64,000 nucleotides of DNA from Bacteroidales bacterium Bact_19 (GTDB taxonomy: Bacteria > Bacteroidota > Bacteroidia > Bacteroidales > ML635J-15). The position numbers were made by a program, and so were the translations under genes. The notes beneath the pieces were generated by a model. The model worked only from the letters and a program-made list of their open reading frames with translations, made no database searches and was not told the origin of the DNA. Position 1 is the stretch's first letter; each line of letters begins with the position of its first letter. The stretch is taken from positions 1 to 64,000 of the forward strand of contig LUZK01000009.1 in the NCBI GenBank assembly GCA_001603595.1, written 5' to 3'. Below are positions 25,387 to 34,154 of this stretch, in pieces.

Positions 25387-26439
25387 TATCGAAATTTTTA
25401 ATAAAACTTTCACTATTACGCAAATAGTTCTGGCGACAATCTCACTATTTGCAATGTTTTTTTTGATTTATATTAATAAATTATTTTTTAATCGAAAAAA
25501 AATCAGGACAGTTCTAGGGATAAAAAATTCCAGAATATTATCGAATTTTTTTTTAGTTTTAATTTTTTTCTTGGAATATTGTCTTTTTCAGAATCATTGG
25601 GTTTTAAATTCAACAGGATTTTAAACATAAAAATTTTATTAACTCAAAATGTTAAAATATATCTATACCATTTATTGATTTTGTATCTGATAATTGTTGG
25701 CACCAAGGTTTTGATAATATTATTGGAATTTAGTTTTAATAAAAGGTACAAAAACGAAGATCTGGAAAAAGGAAAAGCTCACAGTTTTTATTTAATTGCA
25801 AAATATTTTATCTATGTAATTGCAATAACCATTTTTGTTGAATCTTTAGGTTTTAATGTAACCATACTTATTGCTTCATTATCAGCACTTTTGATTGGGG
25901 TAGGTTTTGGTATTCAGGATGTATTTAAAGATTTGGTTTCAGGGTTTATTATTTTATTTGAACGAACAATTAAAGTTGGAGACATTGTGGAGTTAAATAA
26001 TGGTATTATTGGACGTGTTTCAAAAATAAGACTGAGATCATCGGTTTTAATTACACGAAATGATGTGGAAATAATTGTTCCTAACAGCAAATTTATAATT
26101 GATAATATTATTAATTGGACTCTAAACAGTCCAATAACTCGACATTATATTGACGTGGGAGTTGCATATGGCAGTGATGTAAGATTAGTTGAATCTCTTC
26201 TTTTGACAGCAGCAAAATCTTCTGCTGATGTTTCAGAAGAGGTTTCTCCCTCTGTTCAATTTATTGACTTTGCTGATTCTGCTCTGCAATTTCGATTATT
26301 CTTTTACTCTCAAAATAATTTCAGAATTGAAAAAACTAAAAGCGATATCCGTTTCCAAATTGATAAATTATTTAGAGAAAACAATATTCAAATTCCTTTT
26401 CCACAGCGTGTTATACATCTAAATACGAAAAATGATTAA
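25379..26439 (+). CDS. MscS-family mechanosensitive channel, split by a -1 frameshift
   Basis: Two ORFs together make one MscS-type protein. The first (ATG 25379, frame 2) gives one or two helices (MSDIEIFNKTFTITQIVLATISLFAMFF... FFLVLIFF). The second (frame 1, to 26439) continues LGILSFSESLGF, then the pore helix and beta domain VGFGIQDVFKDLVSGFIILFERTIKVGD...VPNSKFI. The frames join cleanly at a 7-T run (25563-25569), where T TTT TTC in the first frame is a canonical -1 slippery heptamer. A -1 slip gives about 353 residues. Otherwise the second part would need the internal TTG at 25579. Either one T is missing (sequencing or mutation) or frameshifting is programmed; the sequence alone cannot say. 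The product would be a cytoplasmic-membrane osmotic release channel. Overlaps the EEP gene by 8 bases. Confidence 0.75.
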
Positions 26440-26481
26440 ACTTTTAATAGAGAATTTTGTTTTTGAGGAAAATTTACAAAA

Positions 26482-27621
26482 ATGAATTTTCAGAATTTTA
26501 ACCTTGCATATAGATACAAATCAAAGAAGGAGCTAAAAAATTCTTTAATAGTTTTTAAAATTATCACAAGTCCTTTTTTAGTAAGTCTAGGAAGTAGCCT
26601 AATTAAAATAGCACAAAGATTAAAATTGCCGCTTAAACCTTTTACTGCAAATATTTATAAACATTTTTGCGGGGGAGAAAGTTTGGATGATGTAATTGCT
26701 TTATCTGAAAAGTTGTCAAAATACGGAGTGAAAAGTATTCCTGACTATTCCGTTGAAGGTCAGGCTGAAGAAGAATCTTTTTCTAAACTCGAAAATGAAG
26801 TGCTTAAAACTATAAAAATTGCTCACAATAATCCTGATATTCCGTTTGCCGTTTTTAAACCAACCGGTTTAGTAAATCCGGAACTTTTGACAAAAGATTC
26901 TGATATCCAAAATCCTGAATTTAAAAAATTTATCGAACGATTTAACAGAATATTCAGCTATGCTCGTGAATTAAATGTTAGGGTGCTTGTTGATGCCGAA
27001 GATTTTGTATATCAACATAAAATTGACGATACTCTTCTGAATTTCATGAAACGCTACAACAAGTCTTTTCCTGTAGTATTTACTACTCTACAGATGTATA
27101 GAACAGATAGATTAGATTATTTAAAATTTTTGCTTACCGAAGCAGAAAAAAATGATTTTATTCTTGGAATTAAATTTGTTCGAGGTGCCTATATGGAAAA
27201 AGAAAGAGCAATGGCAAAAAAATCTAATTATCCTGATCCAATTTATAAAACTAAAGTAGAAACGGACAATGCATATAATTCTGCACTAAAATTTGCTGTT
27301 GAAAATATTAATCGGATAAATATTTTTTGTGCCACTCATAATGAAGAATCAACCCTGTATTTAATTTCTTTGATTGATACTTTAAGGATTTCGCATTCTG
27401 ATGAGAGAATATTCTTTAGTCAGTTATATGGTATGCGTGATAACATTAGTTTTGCTTTGGCTTCTGAAGGCTTTAATGTTGCCAAATACATTCCCTACGG
27501 ACCTGTAAATAAAGTAATTCCTTATTTAATTCGCCGGGCACAGGAAAATTCATCTGCTTCATCACATTCTAAATCAGAACTAGCAATGTTGAAAGAAGTC
27601 TTAAAAAATAAAAATAATTAA
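26482..27621 (+). CDS. Proline dehydrogenase, stand-alone
   Basis: 379 residues. An FAD enzyme that oxidises proline to pyrroline-5-carboxylate, passing electrons to quinone. Conserved parts include VLVDAEDF, the RGAYMEKERA stretch that binds FAD, FCATHNEES, and the C-terminal active-site motif YGPVNKVIPYLIRRAQENS, whose arginine pair grips the proline carboxylate. It lacks the P5C-dehydrogenase half of fused PutA, as usual in Bacteroidota; no P5C dehydrogenase gene is in the window. It starts 42 bases after the MscS gene and is convergent with lepA, 9 bases apart. Confidence 0.93.
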   Translation: MNFQNFNLAYRYKSKKELKNSLIVFKIITSPFLVSLGSSLIKIAQRLKLPLKPFTANIYKHFCGGESLDDVIALSEKLSKYGVKSIPDYSVEGQAEEESFSKLENEVLKTIKIAHNNPDIPFAVFKPTGLVNPELLTKDSDIQNPEFKKFIERFNRIFSYARELNVRVLVDAEDFVYQHKIDDTLLNFMKRYNKSFPVVFTTLQMYRTDRLDYLKFLLTEAEKNDFILGIKFVRGAYMEKERAMAKKSNYPDPIYKTKVETDNAYNSALKFAVENINRINIFCATHNEESTLYLISLIDTLRISHSDERIFFSQLYGMRDNISFALASEGFNVAKYIPYGPVNKVIPYLIRRAQENSSASSHSKSELAMLKEVLKNKNN

Positions 27622-27630
27622 GTAGGTTAT

Positions 27631-29418
27631 TTAGTCGAGTCTTAATACTGCTAAAAATGCTGATTGAGGTACTTCGACATTACCAATTTGTCTCATTCGT
27701 TTTTTTCCTTTTTTCTGTTTTTCGAGCAATTTACGTTTACGGGTAATATCACCTCCATAACATTTAGCAGTAACATCTTTACGAAGGGCTTTGACAGTTT
27801 CGCGGGCAATGATTTTGCTACCAATAGCAGCTTGGATTGCAACATCAAATTGTTGTCTCGGAATCAACTCCCTGAGTTTTTCACACATTCTGCGTCCAAA
27901 ATTGTAAGCATTGCTAACGTGGGTAAGAGTAGAAAGAGCATCAACCATATCTCCGTTTAGCAATATGTCGAGGCGAACAAGTTTTGATTCTTTATATCCT
28001 GAATGATGATAGTCGAAAGACGCATAGCCTCTCGAAATGCTTTTTAGTTTGTCATAAAAATCAAATACTATTTCGCCCAATGGTAGATCGAAAGTTAGTT
28101 CTACTCTATCTGTACTTAAATATATTTGGTTTAATAAAGTTCCGCGTTTATCAAGGCAAAGTTTTATAATCGAACCAACATATTCTGACCTGGTGATAAC
28201 CGTACCTTTAATATAAGGTTCTTCAACTCTGTCGAGGTGGTTCGGAGCAGGCATCCCCGATGGATTATGTACTTCTATGCATTCTCCTTTTGTGGTATAT
28301 GCCAAATATTGAACGTTCGGTACAGTAGTTATTACATCCATATCGAATTCGCGATCGAGGCGTTCCTGAACTATTTCCATGTGTAATAGTCCGAGGAATC
28401 CGCAGCGAAATCCAAAACCAAGAGCCGCAGAAGATTCAGGAACAAATGTTAGCGAAGCGTCGTTTAACTGCAATCTTTCCAGTGATGCTCGCAGTTCTTC
28501 ATAGTCATCAGCATCAACCGGATAAATACCTGCAAAAAGCATAGGTTTTACTTCCGAAAATCCTTCAATGGCTCTTTCGCATGGACGTTCAACGTGAGTT
28601 ATTGTATCACCGACTTTGACTTCGGCAGCAGATTTTATTCCTGAGATTATATATCCTACATCACCAGCTTTTAAAACATCTCGCGGTTGATATCCAAGTT
28701 TTAAAATTCCGATTTCATCAGCATGATAATCACTGCCTGTATTAAAAAACTTTACATGATCTTTAACTCTGAGAGTGCCGTTAAAAATTCTGAAATAAGC
28801 AATAACTCCGCGGTATGAATTAAAAACAGAGTCAAAAATCAGAGCTTCGAGCGGAGCATTTTCGTCGCCAATCGGTGAAGGAATACGCTCTATTATTGCT
28901 TTTAAGATTTCTTCTACTCCAAAACCTGTTTTTCCGCTGGCATGAATGATTTCTTCGCGTTTACAACCGATTAAGTCAATTATCTGATCCTCGGTGTCTT
29001 CAACCATTGCCGCATCGAGATCAATCTTATTTACTATTGGGATTATTTCAAGATTATTGTCAATTGCCTGATACAGCACAGAAATAGTTTGAGCTTGTAC
29101 TCCCTGAGTTGCATCAACTATTAGTAAGGCACCTTCGCAAGCAGCAATTGAACGGCTAACTTCGTAAGAAAAATCTACATGCCCTGGAGTATCAATAAGG
29201 TTTAAAATATATTTTTCATTATTATAGAGATACTCCATTTGAATTGCATGACTTTTAATAGTAATACCTCGTTCTCTTTCAAGATCCATATTATCGAGAA
29301 CCTGATCCTGAAATTTTCTCTCATCAATAGTTTTAGTTTCTTGCAGTAACCGATCGGCAAGTGTACTTTTACCGTGATCTATATGGGCAATTATGCAAAA
29401 GTTTCTTATATTCTTCAT
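27631..29418 (-). CDS. lepA: Elongation factor 4 (LepA), ribosomal back-translocating GTPase
   Basis: 595 residues, full length. The GTPase motifs are [17 protein letters not shown] (P loop), [10 protein letters not shown] (switch I), [12 protein letters not shown] and NKIDL. The LepA-specific C-terminal domain is present ([43 protein letters not shown]). LepA acts on stalled or mis-translocated ribosomes and in ribosome assembly in the cytoplasm. It starts at ATG 29418 with a TATATTTGC box just upstream, and is separated from the upstream minus-strand gene by a terminator, so it is its own unit. Confidence 0.97.
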   Translation of the reverse strand: MKNIRNFCIIAHIDHGKSTLADRLLQETKTIDERKFQDQVLDNMDLERERGITIKSHAIQMEYLYNNEKYILNLIDTPGHVDFSYEVSRSIAACEGALLIVDATQGVQAQTISVLYQAIDNNLEIIPIVNKIDLDAAMVEDTEDQIIDLIGCKREEIIHASGKTGFGVEEILKAIIERIPSPIGDENAPLEALIFDSVFNSYRGVIAYFRIFNGTLRVKDHVKFFNTGSDYHADEIGILKLGYQPRDVLKAGDVGYIISGIKSAAEVKVGDTITHVERPCERAIEGFSEVKPMLFAGIYPVDADDYEELRASLERLQLNDASLTFVPESSAALGFGFRCGFLGLLHMEIVQERLDREFDMDVITTVPNVQYLAYTTKGECIEVHNPSGMPAPNHLDRVEEPYIKGTVITRSEYVGSIIKLCLDKRGTLLNQIYLSTDRVELTFDLPLGEIVFDFYDKLKSISRGYASFDYHHSGYKESKLVRLDILLNGDMVDALSTLTHVSNAYNFGRRMCEKLRELIPRQQFDVAIQAAIGSKIIARETVKALRKDVTAKCYGGDITRKRKLLEKQKKGKKRMRQIGNVEVPQSAFLAVLRLD

Positions 29419-29434
29419 ATAAATTTAAATTGCC

Positions 29435-29466
29435 GCAAATATAAAATAAATTAAGGGAATTTTCAA
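29435..29466 (-). promoter_or_regulatory. Promoter of lepA
   Basis: On the minus strand TATATTTGC (complement of 29435-29443) lies 17 bases before the lepA ATG. A TTG -33-like triplet (complement of 29464-29466) is 20 bases further upstream. Confidence 0.5.
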
Positions 29467-29470
29467 TAAA

Positions 29471-29496
29471 AAAGCCCTTCAAAAGAAGGGCTTTTC
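29471..29496 (-). terminator. Intrinsic terminator after the cDPG-synthetase-like gene
   Basis: Perfect 10-base stem AAAGCCCTTC-AAAA-GAAGGGCTTT. On the minus strand it is followed by a run of Ts and lies about 20 bases after the stop at 29516. The stem could also work on the plus strand. Confidence 0.85.
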
Positions 29497-29515
29497 TATA
29501 TTGTGTATTAAAAAA

Positions 29516-30853
29516 TTACTTTTTTACGTATTTAGCAACAAATTCATCAATGAACATTTTAAGATTCGGAGTACCGATTTCTTGCAAATCGTAACCAACT
29601 TTTACTGTAGGTTTATCAATCTTAACGATTCTGTTAAGGTCAATAGGAGTCGCAATAACTACAGCATCACAAGGAGTGTTTGCAATAGTACGTTCGAGGT
29701 CTTTAATTTGTTGTTCGCCATAGCCCATTGCAGGTAATAAAGTACCGATGTTAGGATAAATTCTGAAAGTTTCAGCTAATTTACCAACCACATAAGGTCT
29801 TGGGTCAACGAGTTCTGCAGCACCACATTTTCTTGCAGCAACAACACCAGCACCAATTTTCATTTCACCATGAGTTAATGTTGGGCCGTCTTCAACGACT
29901 AATACCTTTTTACCTTTAATAAGTTCGGGTTTATCTATTGATAGAGGAGAAGCACCATCAACAACTGCTGCATTAGGATTAACTTTGGCAATGTTTTCGC
30001 GTACAATTTGAATTGCTTCAGGACCAGCAGAATCCATTTTGTTAATAACAACAATATCAGCAAGTCTTAAAGTTACTTCACCCGGATAATAGCTTAATTC
30101 GTGTCCCGGTCTGTGTGGATCAACAACTGTAACCATTAAATCGGGTTTGTAAAATGGAAAGTCGTTGTTTCCTCCGTCCCACAAAATAACATCACAACCA
30201 TTAGGATCATTTTCAGCAGCACGAAGAATAGCTTCATAATCAACGCCTGCATATATTACGTTACCACGAGTTACGTGTGGCTCGTATTCTTCCATTTCTT
30301 CAATTGTACATTTGTGTTTTGCTAAATCTTCAACAGTGGCAAAACGTTGAACTTTTTGTGATACTAAATCACCATAAGGCATTGGGTGACGAACAGCAAC
30401 AACTTTAAGTCCGGCTTCCATTAACAGCTCGATAATACGTCTTGAAGTTTGTGATTTACCACAACCTGTACGAATTGCTCCAACAGCAATAACCGGTTTT
30501 GTTGATTTTAATTGTGTTTTTTTAGGACCTAAAAGTGTGAAATTAGCTCCATTAGCATTAACTAAAGCACTTAGGTTCATTACGTATTGGTACGGAACAT
30601 CACTATAAGAGAATACGCATTCATCAGCGTCTAATTCTTTAATTAATTTTGGTAAATCTTCTTGAGCATAAATTGGAATTCCTGCCGGATATAGTTCTCC
30701 TGCTAATTCTGCCGGATATTTTCTGCCGTCAATGTCAGGAATTTGAGCTGCCGTAAAGGCTACAACTCTATAATCCGGATTGTTGCGGTAGTAAGTGTTG
30801 AAATTGTGGAAATCTCTTCCCGCTGCTCCAATAATAATTACATTCTTTGCCAT
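29516..30853 (-). CDS. Cyclic 2,3-diphosphoglycerate synthetase-like GTPase/ATPase
   Basis: 445 residues. It matches by eye the COG2403 family related to the methanogen cyclic 2,3-diphosphoglycerate synthetase. It has an N-terminal nucleotide-binding region (NVIIIGAAGRDFHNFN), a P loop GAIRTGCGKSQTSR (about residue 125-138), AVRHPMPYGDL, DVILWDGGNNDFPFY and the base-recognition-like VVINKMD. The archaeal enzyme makes cyclic 2,3-DPG with ATP. The bacterial members have no proven role to my knowledge, and their lack of linkage to glycolytic genes here gives no help. Codon use is slightly more GC-rich than its neighbours. No signal or membrane part, so cytoplasmic. It has its own terminator and stands alone. 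Confidence 0.75.
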   Translation of the reverse strand: MAKNVIIIGAAGRDFHNFNTYYRNNPDYRVVAFTAAQIPDIDGRKYPAELAGELYPAGIPIYAQEDLPKLIKELDADECVFSYSDVPYQYVMNLSALVNANGANFTLLGPKKTQLKSTKPVIAVGAIRTGCGKSQTSRRIIELLMEAGLKVVAVRHPMPYGDLVSQKVQRFATVEDLAKHKCTIEEMEEYEPHVTRGNVIYAGVDYEAILRAAENDPNGCDVILWDGGNNDFPFYKPDLMVTVVDPHRPGHELSYYPGEVTLRLADIVVINKMDSAGPEAIQIVRENIAKVNPNAAVVDGASPLSIDKPELIKGKKVLVVEDGPTLTHGEMKIGAGVVAARKCGAAELVDPRPYVVGKLAETFRIYPNIGTLLPAMGYGEQQIKDLERTIANTPCDAVVIATPIDLNRIVKIDKPTVKVGYDLQEIGTPNLKMFIDEFVAKYVKK

Positions 30854-31083
30854 AATTGTTTATTTTTTATTTGACATTTATTTAATAAGCACAAAATTAT
30901 ATTTTTTATTCAGACAAAAAATTGATAAAAAATATGTTAAGAAGCATAATATTTATAAATTTAACGTTTCATTTTTCTGTAATTCAGTCAATTATGTTTT
31001 TAGACTAATATAGTTTTTATTCCTATTTTTTTAATTAAATTCGCAGCATTAAAACTTTTATTAACAATTTAACTTATTACATT

Positions 31084-32211
31084 ATGAACATTCCAATGGT
31101 AGATCTTAAAAATCAATATTTAAAAATTAAAGATCAAATTGATAATGCAATACTTAACGTTATAGATAAAACTCAATTCATTAACGGTGATGATGTAAAA
31201 CTTTTTAAAAACGAACTCGCTGAATATCTTAAAGTAAAGCATGTTATACCGTGTGGGAATGGTACTGATGCTCTTCAGGTTGCTCTTATGGCATTAGATT
31301 TAAAACCCGGAGATGAAGTTATTTCAAGTGATTTTACTTTTATTGCTACCGTCGAAACAATCGCATTACTTGGATTAAAGCCTGTGATGGTTGACGTTGA
31401 CCCTGATACTTTTTTGATAGATCCTGATAAAATTGAAAAAGTAATAACTCCTCGAACGAAGGCAATTATGCCGGTTCACCTTTTTGGACAATGTGCCGAT
31501 ATGGACAGAATTATGGCAATAGCCGAAAAGTACAATCTTTTCGTGATTGAAGATACGGCTCAAGCTATTGGCAGCGATTTTAAATCTGAAAAAGCTTGGG
31601 TAAAGAAAGCCGGAACCATCGGTAATATTGGTTGCACATCATTTTTCCCATCGAAAAATCTCGGTTGTTACGGAGATGGAGGTGCTATTTTTACAAATGA
31701 TGATGAATTAGCCCAGAAAATTAGTATTTTGGTTAATCATGGAATGAAAGTTAGATATTATCACGATCTTATTGGCGTTAACTCCAGACTTGATTCAATA
31801 CAAGCTGCAATCTTAAGAATAAAACTGCCATATTTGGATTCCTACAATCAAGCTCGGGTGAATGCAGCAAATTATTATGATAAAGCATTTGCCGGGTGTG
31901 AAAAAATAATTACTCCAAAGAGATTTGAGAAATCAACTCATACTTTTCATCAATACACTTTACGATTGGTTAATGTTAACAGGCAAAAGTTAATGGAGCA
32001 TTTAGCATCCAAAGGAATTGCATCTGCTGTATATTATCCTGTACCTTTGCACAAACAAAAAGCCTTTCAGCAGTTCGATTACAATCCTTCAGATTTTCCG
32101 GTAACCGATATGCTGTGCGAACAGGTTTTGTCTCTTCCTATGAATACCGAGTTGAATGAAGAAATTATAAAATATATTGCCGAAAGTGTTTTGGAGTTTG
32201 TTAATTCTTAA
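31084..32211 (+). CDS. DegT/DnrJ/EryC1/StrS family sugar aminotransferase
   Basis: 375 residues of a PLP-dependent aminotransferase that puts an amino group on a keto-sugar nucleotide, for LPS, capsule or glycoprotein sugars. The PLP lysine is Lys191 in SFFPSKNLGCYGDGGAIFTND. Other family marks are PCGNGTDALQVAL, GDEVISSDFTFIATVE, VHLFGQCADMD and NSRLDSIQAAIL. The relatives WlbE/ArnB-type act on UDP-sugars; the exact one cannot be told. The sirtuin gene follows after 15 bases and is probably co-transcribed. No other nucleotide-sugar genes are next to it. Confidence 0.92.
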   Translation: MNIPMVDLKNQYLKIKDQIDNAILNVIDKTQFINGDDVKLFKNELAEYLKVKHVIPCGNGTDALQVALMALDLKPGDEVISSDFTFIATVETIALLGLKPVMVDVDPDTFLIDPDKIEKVITPRTKAIMPVHLFGQCADMDRIMAIAEKYNLFVIEDTAQAIGSDFKSEKAWVKKAGTIGNIGCTSFFPSKNLGCYGDGGAIFTNDDELAQKISILVNHGMKVRYYHDLIGVNSRLDSIQAAILRIKLPYLDSYNQARVNAANYYDKAFAGCEKIITPKRFEKSTHTFHQYTLRLVNVNRQKLMEHLASKGIASAVYYPVPLHKQKAFQQFDYNPSDFPVTDMLCEQVLSLPMNTELNEEIIKYIAESVLEFVNS

Positions 32212-32226
32212 TACTTGAATTAATAT

Positions 32227-32919
32227 ATGACTCGCCAAAAATTAGTTGTTCTTTCCGGAGCAGGAATAAGTAAGGAAAGTGGAATTCCGACTTTTAGAGA
32301 CAATAATGGATTGTGGAAGCAATATCGTTTTGAAGATGTTGCAAGTCCCGAAGCATGGGGAAGAAATCCTGCATTGGTACTGGAATTTTATAATTCCAGA
32401 AGAAAGATTGTAAGAAATTCTAAGCCCAACTATGCCCATATTGCTCTTGTAGAATTAGAAAGAATTTTTGATGTCATAATAATAACTCAAAATGTTGACG
32501 ATTTGCATGAGAGAGCGGGATCAAAGAATGTTTTACACTTGCATGGCGAAATAATGAAAGCTCGCAGTACTGACAATCCTGATATTATAATTGATATAGA
32601 TTCTGATGAATTAAATATCGGGGACAGATGTCCGTTGGGATCTCAATTGCGGCCACATATAGTTTGGTTTGGAGAGCCTGTTCCAAATATTGGTAAAGCT
32701 GTTGAAATTGTACAGACTGCCGATATTTTTTTAGTTATAGGAACCGGTTTGCAGGTTTATCCTGCTGCAGGACTTATTCATTATACTCCCAAAAAATGCA
32801 AAAATTTTTTGATTGATCCCGGAACAGAATTCCTGCTTCCGGAAAATTTTGTACATATTAAATCAACTGCTGTTGAGGGAATGAAGGTTTTGATTGAAAA
32901 ATATTTGATTAGAAATTGA
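32227..32919 (+). CDS. Sir2-family NAD-dependent deacylase (CobB-like, class III)
   Basis: 230 residues. NAD-binding motifs GAGISKESGIPTFRDNNGLW, QNVDDLHERAG (catalytic His follows in LHGEI) and GTGLQVYPAA are all present. The YNSRR stretch carries the Tyr-x-x-Arg pair associated with removal of acidic acyl groups (succinyl, malonyl). Unlike E. coli CobB the zinc ribbon is gone: after LHGEIMKAR, where CxxC is expected, the sequence reads STDNPD, and only one cysteine remains in DRCPLGSQLRPHIVWFG. The rest of the fold is intact. It follows the aminotransferase by 15 bases. Deacylation of lysines on cytoplasmic proteins is the likely role. Confidence 0.9.
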   Translation: MTRQKLVVLSGAGISKESGIPTFRDNNGLWKQYRFEDVASPEAWGRNPALVLEFYNSRRKIVRNSKPNYAHIALVELERIFDVIIITQNVDDLHERAGSKNVLHLHGEIMKARSTDNPDIIIDIDSDELNIGDRCPLGSQLRPHIVWFGEPVPNIGKAVEIVQTADIFLVIGTGLQVYPAAGLIHYTPKKCKNFLIDPGTEFLLPENFVHIKSTAVEGMKVLIEKYLIRN

Positions 32920-32934
32920 AATTTTTTGTTTTAA

Positions 32935-32968
32935 TTTGATGGTTTTTAAAAAAAACTATATAAATTTG
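32935..32968 (+). promoter_or_regulatory. Promoter of tRNA-Gly
   Basis: TTTG (32935-32938) and TAAATTTG (32961-32968) are spaced by 22 bases. The -7 box ends 8 bases before the mature tRNA 5' end at 32977, placing the start of transcription practically at the tRNA. Confidence 0.7.
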
Positions 32969-32976
32969 TAAAAAAA

Positions 32977-33048
32977 GCGGGAGTAGCTCAGTGGTAGAGC
33001 ATCAGCTTCCCAAGCTGAGGGTCGCGGGTTCGAGCCCCGTTTCCCGCT
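32977..33048 (+). tRNA. tRNA-Gly (anticodon CCC)
   Basis: Cloverleaf folds fully: acceptor GCGGGAG with TTCCCGC (one G-T wobble), D arm AGCTC...GAGC, anticodon stem TCAGC/GCTGA with loop TTCCCAA (anticodon CCC, reading GGG), and T arm with GGTTCGAGCC. Discriminator is T, as expected for bacterial tRNA-Gly. CCA is not encoded in full (TCA follows). Confidence 0.95.
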
Positions 33049-33084
33049 CAACAATCAACATTATAGCTCATTTAAAAAATTATC

Positions 33085-33918
33085 ATGGTTTTTCTGGATT
33101 ATTTACTTAGAACCATTTTGCAAACATTCAATCATATTTTAATTCTCTTTCTTCCGATTATTATTCTTGGTTTGATTTTACATTATTTCTCATTGGCAAT
33201 TCAAAGTTCCGGAATAAAAATTTTTGGAATAAAGTTTTATCTATATGGTTTTGCAGCATTGAAAACTGCTATCCACGAACTCGGACATGCAATATTTTGT
33301 CCGGTTTTTGGACATAAAATAATAAAAATGAAATTATTTGAAGTAAATTATGAATCCGGAAATTTAGGTTATGTAAATCATTCATACAATCAAAACAATT
33401 TATGGTCACAAATAGGAAGCTTTTTTATCGGAATTGGACCCATAATTTTAGGATCTTTAGCTCTTTTTAGTATTTCATATTTTTTGTTTGAATTTGATGT
33501 TTTTGTTTATTTTAAAACCATAGATTTTCCTGATCAGTTTTATAGATGGTATTCATTACAAATATACTTAGAAAATTTCTATAATGCTTTTATTAGTTTT
33601 TTTCAGTCTCTAAATAACGTTGAACTATCACAAGTATGGAGAGTAGTTTTAATGATTTATTTTTTCATTTCCATAGGAAGTTCGATAAACTTAAGTCCAT
33701 CTGACATTAGAAGTGCAGCCAAAGGATTGGGAATATTTATTTTGTTACTATTTGTATTAAGCCTTACTACAATGTGGCAAACAACAGTAATACATGATGG
33801 AGTAATTTATTTGAGCAAATGGCTGTCAGGATTTTACTTAATAATGTTATTTACAATTAGTTTTTTACTAATAATATATCTACTATTTTCAATTCTTGAG
33901 TTTGTTTTAGGAAGATAA
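33085..33918 (+). CDS. Integral membrane protein with HELGH motif (M50-like putative metallopeptidase)
   Basis: 277 residues with six or so hydrophobic helices. The first half carries LKTAIHELGHAIFCPVFGHKI, a zinc-type HExxH (His64, Glu65, His68) within a membrane segment, as in site-2-protease-like M50 enzymes and related DUFs. A possible third ligand is the Asp in INLSPSDIRSAAKG (about residue 215), which sits after a membrane helix where M50 proteins place theirs. No PDZ domain is present. It could be an active intramembrane protease or a non-peptidase relative. It follows tRNA-Gly by 36 bases and may be read through from the tRNA promoter; a bidirectional terminator follows. Confidence 0.65.
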   Translation: MVFLDYLLRTILQTFNHILILFLPIIILGLILHYFSLAIQSSGIKIFGIKFYLYGFAALKTAIHELGHAIFCPVFGHKIIKMKLFEVNYESGNLGYVNHSYNQNNLWSQIGSFFIGIGPIILGSLALFSISYFLFEFDVFVYFKTIDFPDQFYRWYSLQIYLENFYNAFISFFQSLNNVELSQVWRVVLMIYFFISIGSSINLSPSDIRSAAKGLGIFILLLFVLSLTTMWQTTVIHDGVIYLSKWLSGFYLIMLFTISFLLIIYLLFSILEFVLGR

Positions 33919-33926
33919 TCTGAAAA

Positions 33927-33955
33927 AAAAGCTATCTCTTTTTGAGATAGCTTTT
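33927..33955. terminator. Bidirectional intrinsic terminator
   Basis: Perfect 12-base stem AAAAGCTATCTC-TTTTT-GAGATAGCTTTT between the plus-strand HELGH gene (ends 33918) and the minus-strand tRNA-Glu (3' end 33958). Runs of A and T on the flanks let it work for both. Confidence 0.85.
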
Positions 33956-33957
33956 GG

Positions 33958-34029
33958 CAGTCCATAGGGGAATCGAACCCCTGCTACCAGAATGAAAATC
34001 TGGCGTCCTAACCGCTAGACGAATGGACC
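33958..34029 (-). tRNA. tRNA-Glu (anticodon TTC)
   Basis: On the minus strand the acceptor GGTCCAT pairs with ATGGACT (first pair G-T). The anticodon stem CCAGA/TCTGG holds loop TTTTCAT with anticodon TTC (reads GAA/GAG). The T arm is AGGGGTTCGATTCCCCT and the discriminator G. The ORF 33932-34120 in the track runs across this gene and is not real. Confidence 0.95.
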
Positions 34030-34106
34030 GTTTCCCATTCTCTTTTGGGACTGCAAAGAAAAACAAAAAATTTATTTCTTCCAAATTTTTTTGAAAAATT
34101 TTTTCA

Positions 34107-34140
34107 AAAAAAAAGAGCAAAATTTTTTGCTCTTTTTTTT
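34107..34140 (-). terminator. Intrinsic terminator after yebC
   Basis: Stem GAGCAAA/TTTGCTC flanked by long A and T runs, 15 bases after the yebC stop on the minus strand. It can function in both directions, but no plus-strand gene ends here. Confidence 0.8.
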
Positions 34141-34154
34141 GTTATAAAAAACTT

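Noticed and set aside
33932-34120. 62-codon minus-strand ORF
   Set aside because: Runs through tRNA-Glu and terminator hairpins.
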